Positions 24,130 through 34,800 of a stretch of DNA of 64,000 nucleotides are shown in pieces (positions within the stretch are counted from its first letter, which is position 1; every line of letters begins with the position of its first letter). Below the pieces are notes generated by a model. It made no database searches. It was not told where the DNA came from and worked only from the letters and a program-made list of their open reading frames with translations. This stretch comes from Pogona vitticeps. Taxonomy: Eukaryota > Chordata > Lepidosauria > Squamata > Agamidae. The stretch is from positions 14,292,501 through 14,356,500 of the forward strand of contig NC_135786.1 of the NCBI RefSeq assembly GCF_051106095.1. Reading direction: 5' to 3'. The translations under genes were made by a program, and so were the position numbers.

Positions 24130-25449
24130 GTTGAGAGTTGTGGGAACTCGCTTGAATTCCACTAAATGCACAGCAGGAAGCACCAGCCGGTTGGGCAGAA
24201 TTAGCTAGAAGTTCCCTTCTATACCTGCCCCTCACCAAATACTAGCACTTAAAAATAACACTCAGGAGGCTGTTTTTGTATTAAAGAAAGAATTCTATAT
24301 TCTACTCACATAGATAAGCATTCAGAAGGTTTCAGGTCGATACAGAAAGAGAAAATTAGCAAAACAATGTTCTTCTCCTTGGCCCACGTGGCTGGAGGGA
24401 TCTCTAGGCTCAGAGAGCCAGGGTGGAGGTGTTACATCTTGAAAAGCATGTGCAAGAATGGGGACCAACAATGGAGGTTCAATCACCTCATGGCGAGACG
24501 GGCAGGAAACGGAGGTGGAGCTACTCTAGCCCTCCCTCTAATTGGTTAGTATGTAAACAAACAGTTAAACAAGTTAGTTTGTGTGCTGGAGTCCCTTCCC
24601 CTTAGAAATTTACATCTAGATTGCTTGACCATCCAACAAAAAATACCATAATCACGAGTTCACAGAACGTGATCCTCCTTGCAGAGAAACTGGTGTAATT
24701 AAACAGCCATTTATTTTGCTTTTTGGAGCAGATGGTGTTCAGGAGATCATGAACCAGCCCTACTCTCCTCTGTGACCAGTCTGGATTTTTTTTTGGTCCA
24801 GCACCAGGGCTGGAATGATCAGGGTGCGATTGCACGTAGACAAAAGGGTCTCTTTAGAGAGTTGCTTTCAAGACGGCATGCAGTGAAACAACCCAGGGTG
24901 TGAACCCAGATGATCTTATGTCACTGTGAGATTGCACCCTGAGTGTCTGGACACCAACAAAAAAAAACAGGCTAAGTTGTGAATAATAACTGGAGGAGCT
25001 CCTAATGCTGCTCATCTTTGATTCAACTTTCATGAGCTTCCAATAAGCATGGCGTCTCGGCATGTAAACTCTGCGTAAAGTGCCACTGAATATTCAAAGC
25101 CAGTTGGAAATATTCAGTGTCAGCCAGAAGACAGAGGTAGTTGGCAGTACATCCCAAGGAAGTATATAGGCCTGAGGCATATGCCACCCACATGTGCTCT
25201 GGGTACCTGTCATACGGATGAGTGGAGTGCCCTTGGAGCAGGGTAATGCTTCCAGCACTGCTTTAATTTAGTGCTTGGCTCATGAAGGGTTTCTAAATTT
25301 AGTGTTATGATTTAATGCTTCAGAAACAGCACAAAGTCTAATATTGACTGAGCAATAAATGAACCCAACATGTGTCCAGGGGCAAATGTTTTACCTCCAT
25401 TTTACTTCTTTTGCAAGTTTGTTCAGCACAGATACTTCTCAAGGCAAAG
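24130..25449. other. spacer, nothing firmly identified
   Basis: Contains an unclassified repeat-like stretch around 24240-24600 ending in a CCAAT-like 'aattggttag'. I saw no paired ends or coding frame. The rest shows nothing. Confidence 0.35.
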
Positions 25450-25462
25450 AAGGTAATAAATG

Positions 25463-25620
25463 TATTCGCGAAGGCTTTCACGGCCGGGATCTAATGGTTG
25501 TTGTGGGTTTTTCGGGCTTCTTGGCCGTGTTCTGAAGATGCCGGCCACAGAGACTGGCGAAACGTTAGGAAGAACCACTTTCAGAACACGGCCAAGAAGC
25601 CCGAAAAACCCACAACAACC
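25463..25620 (+). mobile_element. Penelope-like unit with hammerhead-like core and 13-bp duplication
   Basis: A 158-bp insertion is bounded by a perfect direct repeat AAGGTAATAAATG (25450-25462 and 25621-25633). Its two halves are about 40-bp inverted arms (from GGTTGTTGTGGGTTTTTCGG to its complement at the end). They enclose a core: CTGAAGA (25532-25538), one T, a GCC...GGC hairpin, then GAAAC (25559-25563) and GTT. This matches the order of a hammerhead ribozyme with a very short stem III, as described for Penelope-like elements. Cleavage activity is inferred only. Confidence 0.6.
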
Positions 25621-25633
25621 AAGGTAATAAATG

Positions 25634-27260
25634 ATGGACAGAATAACATATTACTGGCCAGAATTTCTGATACCTGACTTGCACTTTATTCCTATTTGGA
25701 AGTCTTATTTTGCCAACTCTTACACTCTTTTGTCATGTAATTATTCACCAGTCCCTTTCATTGCATTCCTGGTTGTCTTCTTCTTGGGCTATGCAGGACT
25801 CTTCATCAGGCTAGAACTTGCCCCTGCTGCTGGGGGTAGTGGTGAAGAACACAATGAAGTCCAAAATCATCCCAGGAGATCACAGAGACCACATGGCTTT
25901 TCCCTTGTTTCTAAGACCATTCTTTCCAAACTGCTAACATGAGCCTGTCTCTAAAAGTCTTGACCCTCTGGGGGAAATGGACAGCTCATAACCAGGCCCT
26001 CCACTTCCAGTAAAGACTCCAACACTTGAATGTGCTATCTTGGCACAGAAATCTAGATCAAAGGCATATATCTTCATGGTTTGTATAAGGAGACACTGCA
26101 AATCCACCATGGTTTGCAGATTGTGCTATAGAAACGAGCAACTGATCCAGCACTTCTGATGAGAATCATGATGGGTCTCAGATGGGGCCATCCCAACTCC
26201 CCAGCAAATCATACCGTACCCCTTAGTCCATGAACTGTACAATACAAATTATAAATCCAGCAGTCTCTAACAATGCCCTAAATTGTGCAACAGCTTACAT
26301 CTGATTTATGAATGATGTTCTTCGAGATTGTGACTTTCATCTGCAGACACATATAAATCCATCACTAAATATCAGGTTCCATTATGTGCTCAGGTGACTG
26401 GCTGAACTATAAAAATACAGTAATGGATTTAGCATACTCTGGTGTGCAGATAGTGGAAAACAACTCCAGAACCAACCTAGACTCCCTGCAGACTTTCCTG
26501 GATCTCCATAATTCCATTTGTCCACAAAAAAAAGCAATTTATTTGTTCACTATGTAATTTTATGTACTCTTAGGGTCGCGCCTTCAGAGTGATGTACAAA
26601 CAAGAGCAAGTAAAGTTTCAAAGTACACGAATAATATAGTTTAATTGGAATATTTAAATCATGTCCTTTAGCAAGCAGACTAATTTTTGAGAAGTTGCTC
26701 CACATTGCAGCTTACGTGCTCATCATGACATTATAATAACGAAGCACTGAGAAGGAAACTTTCACAAACTCACTTAAATACCTATACACAGATGAAGTGA
26801 GGTTTAAATCAACAGGGAGTTCCACAGTCCTGGGGGTCACTAGGTGGAAAGGCCCTGCCCTGTTTTACATGCATATTTGATCCACCTCAAAGAGAGGGAG
26901 AGAGGGCAAGATCATGTGGGAGAAATGACTAGGCCTGAAACCATTTTGGCAGAAAACAAAGAGTGGGCACAAAGCTGTCACTGTATTTTCACACTTCCTA
27001 GCGCATGGCTTCCTGCATCCTAGACCAGCGGTGGCCTCCAGAACATCTTCAGAGCCTGGGCAACAAAGGAACAGAGGCTGGGGGAGTCGAGGCCTCCTCG
27101 CTCAGCCCCTTCATGAGCAGTCTGTGCCCCAGAAGCAGCAGAAGGAAGCTGGGTCCGCGGGAGGCTTTCTGCCCGTGGACCTTTGCTTCTCGCGGAACCC
27201 CCACCTTGCCTACGGGCTATTATCGCTCCTTCGGACCAGAGCTTGGAAAAACCAATCCTT
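25634..27260. other. spacer, weak LINE-like traces only
   Basis: Around 26800-26880 the phrase 'gggagttccacagtcctggg' followed by 'ggaaaggccctgccctg' resembles the 3' region of reptile LINEs. Otherwise no gene or bounded element is visible. Confidence 0.35.
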
Positions 27261-27305
27261 TAGGCCCTCTAGGATCGCAGGCTGTGAGGCCAAAGTAGGT
27301 TAGCT

Positions 27306-27837
27306 AGTATTCTCGAAGGCTTTCACGGCGGGGATCTGATGGTTGTTGTGGGTTTTCCAGGCTGTTTGGCCCCATGTTCTGAAGGTTGTTCTTCCTGACG
27401 TTTCGCCAGTCTCTGCGGCCGGCATCTTCAGAGGACTGGATTAGGAACTCTGTCCATGCTCTGTTGGTGTTTGTTGGATAGTTGAGTATTTATAGCTGTG
27501 GGTTGAGTTGAGAATTTATAGCTCTTTGGCTCTTTAGCTAGAATACTAGCTAACCTACTTTGGCCTCTCAGCCTGCCATCATAGAAAGGGCGACCACCTC
27601 TTGCACGACCTGGCGATAAAGAAGGATTGGCTTGTTTTGTGTAGCCCTTCATTTATTTATTACAGATTGCTCATGCCCTGGGCCTAAATACTCAACTATC
27701 CAACAAACAGCAACAGAGCATGGACAGAGTTCCTACTCCAGTCCTCTGAAGATGGCCGCCGCTGAGACTGGCGAAACGTGAGGAAGAACAACCTTCAGAC
27801 CATGGGGCCAAAGAGCCCGGAAAACCCACAACAGCCA
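27306..27837. mobile_element. Penelope-like element, palindromic composite
   Basis: Two hammerhead-like units face each other: minus strand at about 27388-27431 and plus strand at 27746-27777. Both read CTGAAGAT, then a GCC...GGC-type hairpin, then GAAACGT. Each has TCCT before and a matching AGGA-type strand after, which would pair as stem I. The whole is flanked by a 10-bp direct repeat TAGGTTAGCT (27296-27305 and 27838-27847). The middle (about 27537-27575) carries a reverse complement of the left flank. It lies directly upstream of the CTSZ-2 CpG island. Confidence 0.5.
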
Positions 27838-27984
27838 TAGGTTAGCTCGCTTTGGGCGGTCGATGGACTTGGACTGGGAAGGGAGGGGAGGGTCACCGCC
27901 CGTTGTTCTCCCCCAGACGGGGAAAACCCCGAAAGTTTTGCAATCCCAGGCAAACCAGTCCATCGCCCTGTGACTGCACCATCC

Positions 27985-28830
27985 AGGCAGATCAGCTGCA
28001 AACGCTTGCCTAGCGGGCGGCTCCTCCACCCCACCCCACCCCACCCCAAGCCCTTGGCTTTCTTCTCTCCTGCCCTTCCTCCTCCTCCTCCTCTTCCTCG
28101 CCCGGGGCGCAGCCTTCATAGTCGCCCAGCAGAGCCTGCTTTCGGCTGCGCTCCTTTCCGGGAGAACTTCCCCCTCCTCCAGAAGGATCATGGCCGGGCG
28201 GGCTCCCTTCCTCCTCCTCCTCCTCCTGGGGAGCTCCCTCGGCGCCGGCCTCCACTTCCAGGAAGGACAGAGCTGCTACAAGCCGCTGCCGCGGAAACAC
28301 GCCGGGCTTCGGTAAGAGCGCCGGCGGAAAACCAGGAAGGGAGGCGGAGGGGGTTGTGTTCTGGTTTCTTCCCCCCCGGCTAGGGCGGGAGCGGGGGGGG
28401 GGTCTTTACGTTTGCGAGGCGCCGTTCCTTTGGGAAGTCACAGAGACCCCAAAATGGGGAAAGGGGGGGACTTTATTCCTTAAATACCCCCCCACGTGCG
28501 TCGAAGGGTAACGCGGCTTCTTTGCGCGCCCTGCCTTCTCAGACCGGGGCGCGCGCGGGGGGGGGGAACTTTCCAAGAGCTGTTATTGTTGTTGGGGAGG
28601 TCAAGGGTCCAGAACTCGGATCTGGGTCTCTTGCCCTTCGTTTATGTCTCCCGGGGCCGGACCCCCCACTCACGGGGAAGGGGACGTGAGCCCTCCTCCC
28701 GCGCTTGGGGGCGCCCCACCGGCTGTGCGCCCCAAGTTTCCTCGGGTGATGCGAAAAGGAAGCCCCGCTTCCCTCCCGCAGCGCGTCCGCCCCGTCAGCT
28801 GAGGCAGTTTGTGGTGCGGCTTGAATCCGG
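27985..28830 (+). promoter_or_regulatory. CTSZ: CpG-island promoter of CTSZ copy 2
   Basis: A GC- and CpG-rich block spans the copy-2 start codon at 28190 and the first 500 bp of intron 1. It contains a (CCCCA)n run at about 28025-28046 and many CCTCC repeats, and no TATA box is obvious. Long GC-rich frames here are not genes. Confidence 0.7.
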
Positions 28831-31800
28831 GTTAAAACGGCCTTGGCTAAAACTGGCCGGCTCGGTCTTGGAGACTTGGCCACCGGTTCTCACCAGGCTG
28901 CTTCACAGACAAAAGTTTTGGTGGGGGGTAAATCCTATGTTGGCGGCTTTGAATTTCCTGGGATACAAATGTGATTATTAAAGAAAAAATGGCAACAACC
29001 TGGCTCTGGAAGAAGGCAGTGTTTATGGAGACCTGCATCGTCCATCCATAAGTCTCCTGCTGGGTATCCTTTCTGCTTTCAGAATAGAAATAGCACAAGA
29101 ACTTTTTCTTCTTAAGAAAGGGGACAGGTGCACCAGGACATATTAGCACACCTACGTCTCCTTGTTGGGTCCCTTTTTGAATTCCCAACTATATGCAGAA
29201 TCCTCCCTGAGGGATGGCTGTTAACTGCAGAAAGAGGGCAAGACTAGACATTGATTTTCCCCTTAGGAACCGTTGCTTTCATCTCATGTGGCTTGGATGC
29301 AACACTTCCTCGTGTATGTTCTCGAAGGCTTCCTCCTCATGTGCTTGGAGTGCGGCCTCAGGTAGCAGGTACAGAAATGCCATAAATACCTGTCAAGGGA
29401 GACAGCACTCTGTGCATCTGAAGAAGTGGGTTGCAGTCCACCCACGCTTAGGCCAAATTAAAACTCTTTAGTCATTAAGAGGCCATTATACTCTTGTACT
29501 CCAACATTCAAAGAAAAGTGGATAACCATCTGTCAGATGTGCTTTGATCTGGATTTTCAATGAGCAAGGGTTTTTAGCTATTTACTTGGTAGGTTTTATT
29601 ATGTGTGTTATTTTATTGTGCTTTATTACTTGTGTAAGCCGCCCCGAGTAGACTTTGTCTAGGAGGGGCGGGGTATAAGTTCAATAAAAGTAAAGTAAAG
29701 GACTTGATGGCCTTATAGACCTCCATGATTCAATGATTTCATGATTTAAACGATAAGGTATTTATAAATGTTGGAAAAGGCAGGTTGGGATAAATGCCAG
29801 AGTGATTGAGTGGGGGTACTTTTGTGGAATGGAGTGGATAGAGTAATGGACGAGGACTCAGGACATCTGGGTTTGATTCCTCCTGGCTCTGCCATGGAAA
29901 CTCACCGGGGGGGGTGGTTTGGAACTCCTTAAATACTTCACTTACCTTGAAAAATCCTATTAGGGTCCCTAAAAGTCAGTTCTGATTTGATGGCACACAA
30001 CAAATACTTCTTTTGGGGAAGGTCTACAGCAGGGGTGTCCAATCTTTCACCTTCCCTGGGCCACATTAGAAGATAAAAATTTGGTTTGGGCCGCACATAA
30101 ATTTGGTTTGGGCCACATGGGGGAGCAGCCCTAGCCATCCTCCGCAGCCCCGCTCCAAGCGCGCTTACCAGCAGCTGCGATCTCAGATAGCAGTAGCTGC
30201 CAGCTTCAACTCCGGCGGCTTTATGGGGCCGGGAGGGGGTCCACCTATTGACAGGGATGGCGCAATGCAGTCACGCAGCCCCCCTCTCCCCTCCCCTCCC
30301 ACTCCTTCCTTCCTTCCCTCTCTCCCTCCCTACCATTGTGACGTGCCCCGGCCGCAAGCGCCGGCAGTGTAACTTGAAACTTTGGAATTTCTTTAAAAAT
30401 AAAAAAAATTGCACTGGGCCTCATTACAAGCTGACCTGGGCCGCGTGTGGCCCACGGGCCGCAGGTTGGACAAGCCTGGTCTACAGCTCAGCAGTCAGAG
30501 TTCCTGGACCTTCAATGGTGGCTTCGAAAAGGAAGTTTCACCAGGTGCAGCTTTTTGTGCAAGTGAACATCTGCCGATACTCTCTTCCTCCACACAGCTA
30601 TTAAGGGTACAGGAACTCTCGTTGGCTTTTATATATCTGGTGACCCTTAAGCATGTGCTTTGCATGCCAAACAGCCACATGTTCTTTTTCCCCCTTTTGG
30701 GTTCTCTGTAACACCTCATTGGGCAAGGATTATACAAAATGTGGAGTTACAGTAATGCAAAGACATCCAAAATTGAGCCAGATGAATCTGTCAGCCGGGC
30801 AAATTGGAGTTTGCTGATTCCACATGAGACTGAGGTATCCGACCGAGGCATTCATGTACAGTCCTTCCACACCGATGCCTGGTTTAAGCTACAGTCAGAC
30901 AGAGAAGCAGAGTGGCTCTGAAAAAGGGTCACTTCGCTGAGTGCGGTGTCATTTTTAAGGTATTGATGCTAAGTTATAAAGCCCTTTCCGGTTGAGGACC
31001 TTGCTACCTGTCAGAGCCCCTCTACCTCAGGTCATCTTCCCGTCCCACCCGCACCTCGCAGTCTTTAATGTGGCGGGTGGCCACTCCAAAAGAGGCCCGG
31101 TAGTGGCCACTCTGCTCTGGAACTCTCTTCCTGTGGAGGGGCGACTGGCCCCCACCCTTCTGAGCTTCCGCAAGCAAATGAAAACCTGCCTTTTTGCCCA
31201 GGCCTTCCCAAGCACCACTCTTTTGTAAAATCATGCCGGCCCCTTGTCTGCCATCCTGTGTCCAAGGCTGGTGACTTTATGGCGTTGGGTGGGTAGGGTT
31301 TTGTTTGTTTCCTTTTTATATAATTTGTAAGCCACCCACAGTCGTGGCATGTTCACTAAATGTGCGGGGTATACATCTGAATAAATAAATAAATAAAAAT
31401 TTAAAGCCATCCTTCTGTGTACACATGATCTGGATGCCATCCTTCCATCCCAACTCCCAAAAAGAGTAGCTTTGCCACTGACCCCAAAAATGCCCAGACG
31501 GGCACAGAACGGGGCCAGGCAGGCTCACGATTTCCCGTGTGTCTTGTTGCTGGAAAAGATATTGAATGAGGTGGACCCAAAAGTGGTCGACCAAAACGTG
31601 AATTAAATCACCATCTGATCAGACCAAGAGTCTCCATGCAATGCATCAAACAGTGCAGTGGGTCTTGCGTTGTCTTATGCAAGACAAAAAGGCTGCTTTG
31701 CAAAATTAGGCAGGAGAGATGAACAAGAGTAAGATCAAGTTTAGGTATCACACTGGTTCAAAAAAAGAGAAAAAGTCAAATTGCACCCAAGTTGGCCGCC

Positions 31801-34800
31801 CTGCCTAGTGAGTGACAGGAGCCACATAAACATTTGTTTCTAGTAAAAAGAGATCTGTAATCCCCAGTACTGATTTGTGAGTATAGCCACTTGGGAGAGC
31901 TAGTTTTATTTATTTGAGTCCCTAGGGGTCCTGTTGGCACCTGTAACAAAATGTTGCAGTGTAATGTGTTCCTCTCCAGGGCTCTAGCCAGTCCAACTAT
32001 TTTCGTGTTCTGTTCCTCCCCAATGGTCAATTCAATATTTTACTCCACTGACCTTGCCCAGTTTTCACTGACAGGAATTTGTAGTCTGATTCCAATCCTC
32101 CCCATCCTTGAGTTTTTGTTTCCATGTATATACCTGTTTCATACTTGCGCATGAGTGCTTTGATATGCACTCAGAGAATGAATTTGCTGTTATATGCAGG
32201 GCTGCATATTCAGATTTCACTCCCGACCTTCTGCAGATCGAGACGGACTGATAGCACCTAGAACGCCCACCATCCTAGCTGCCTTGAGCATTTTCTGTGA
32301 CAATTCTTTTCCAGCGCCCCAAAGGCTGGTCAGACTCCCACCTTGAATCGCATTTCCAAAGCTGTTGTGATCACATGAGTGTTCTGAAGAAATGTCAGCC
32401 TGCTGGGCTGATGAAAGTGTGTGTGTGTGTGTGGGGGGGGGGGAAGAAAGTCATGAGATCAGTCATGTGATCACCACCTCAGAGGAAAAACTAAACAAAC
32501 CCAAAGTGATGCAATCGTTCCAGCCGGAACCTTATAAGTGAAAATGCTGAGTCAAATTCTCACTTATCACGAGGGCTAAAAGTTCACTGCTCCTGACTGG
32601 ATTACAGCTTCCCTCATCCCCAGCTAGTTCAGCACATCCCTAGATAGGCAGAAGGTGGAAGGCTAAGATCAGAGAGAGCCCTAATCATATATCTGAAAAG
32701 CTCCCTCTGTGTCCTTGTGCTAATTGCTCTTTTTTCAACGTAGCTTGAAGAGTTGCTGTAAAGGTAAAATGGGAGAGATGTACAGTCTGTACTGCCTTTG
32801 AGCTGCCTGAGGGCTGAATCAGATATAAAGGATTTCAATGCGTCATTGTGGAATAGATGTCGACCCTTCCTCTTAGAAAGGCTGGAAACACCCCCAAAGG
32901 CTGGACGAAGAGTTAACTTGCTTGCTTTTTCCTTCCTAAATAGAACCTACCCTCGTCCTCATGAATATCTGGATGTATCTGCCTTGCCCAAGAGCTGGGA
33001 CTGGAGAAATATAGATGGGGTCAATTATGCAAGTACCACGCGCAACCAACACATCCCTCAATACTGTGGGTCCTGCTGGGCCCATGGCAGCACTAGCGCC
33101 CTAGCAGGTATGGTCCGCAACGTGGAAATGTGAATGGATTGTGGTCTACGACAAGAAAAGCGAATGGGTCCAGCTTTATAGCACACAGTAGGACCCTGAA
33201 ATGCCCAGGTTTTCTCTCTTTTCTGAGGTATGTGTGTGGAGGGGAGACCCAGGCGGAGCTTGGATGACAGCTGCCTTGGATCCCTGGTTTTGAATGGCAG
33301 CTCCCTTGGCCATGTTGACGAGGATTCTGGGAACGATTGTCCCCTCTAAACCAGTATTTCCAAACTCTGGTGTCAAAGTCAGTAACTTCACTGGGCATGC
33401 AGAGTTAGCTGCCCAGTTTTTATGCCTTGCGATCTGCCTTCAGATTATATCATGCATGTCAGTGAAACTAGCCAGTCCATACCTCGTGCAATAAAAGCAA
33501 AGTGAAAATATTGGGTGAAGCAATTGAGGAAATGGGGAATCACGTCGAAAGAGCAGTTGGGACTTGGAAGAAAGGGGAAGGAAGTGATAAAGCAGAGATT
33601 TTCCCTGCAGCTGAGGCGAACAGAGGCTGGCTATTTGTGGGGTTCTGTTTTCTTAACAAGGCAAGATAGACTTTGGTGGGGGCAGGGTTAGGTTGTAGGA
33701 TCTATTTTTCTGACTCCAGAAAGAAAGCCCTAGCCTTTAGCATGCAAGAACTGAGCAGAGCTGTTATTGATAGAAGCTTTTGAAGGCCAGTAACTCTTAG
33801 GTTTGCTGTGCCTCAGAAGTAACTTGACATTTTCTTAACTGGAACTCTTAAGGTCTGCTGATTGAGGGGATGGGGGGGGGAGTGTACTTCAAAAAGAAGA
33901 CGTGGACTTGTCTATGAAAATTCACATTAAAAATTCATCTTTAAGGTGCCACAATGTTTTTGTCGTCTTTATTTTTTTATATCGTTTTGCCTGACAGACT
34001 AGCACAGACAAACACGGCTACCTCTTCTCAAACTACATGATTTTAGGTCTTAGAATGTTGGGAGGCCCTAGTTTATGCCTGATCCCAAATATTTGGGTTT
34101 GTGGGGGTGTTTTTTTTTGTCTCTCAGATCGCATCAATATTAAGAAGAAAGGTGCCTGGCCCTCGGCTTATCTCTCGGTTCAGAATGTTATTGACTGTGC
34201 TGATGCTGGATCCTGTGAAGGAGGAGATGACTTTGGCGTGTGGCAGTATGCGCACGAGCATGGCATTCCAGATGAGACCTGCAACAACTACCAGGCTAAA
34301 GACCAAGGTGGGTTTCCTATACAAGGCGGGTTAAAAGCAAAGGAGGGGCGGGGAGTCAGTTACTTTATTTGTTTATGCTAGTCTTGCAAAGAAGCTCAGA
34401 AGTTACTAGCCTGCCTACATACATCTATTAGCCTATAGTAGTATTGTAGTCATGGATCTCGTCATCCGGCTTTCGCCATGTATTCCAGATACAGTGGTGC
34501 CTCGCTTGACGACATTAATCTGTTCAGCGAAATCTCTGTAGAGCGAAATTGTCATCAAGCGGGAAAAAAACCCCACTGATACTCATTAAAAACCGGTTAA
34601 TGCGTTCCAGTGGGCCAAAAAAACCCCTCACAAGACAAATGGTTTTGGCAATGGGTTGATGACTCACAAGACAAATGTTCCTATGGCCATGCTTCGCAAG
34701 ACGAATGTTTTCCATTTTTTTCCTGCCTCACGTTTGCTGATTTTTAAATGTTTTTCTATGATGTTTAAAAAGCTAAAGTTTTTTGATTGAATTTTTAAAA

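Noticed and set aside
27005-27303. Two overlapping frames of 90-97 codons
   Set aside because: Low-complexity P/S/G/R-rich products, no family resemblance, adjacent to a repeat.
27970-28981. Long GC-rich frames around CTSZ-2 exon 1
   Set aside because: Compositional shadows in a CpG island, with stretches of P, R and G and no domain.
28190-29283. Exon 1 of copy 2 and the exon-6 relic as one short CTSZ minigene
   Set aside because: No acceptor precedes the relic and exons 2-5 are missing. Exon 1 instead joins exons 2-6 at 32944 onward in correct phase.
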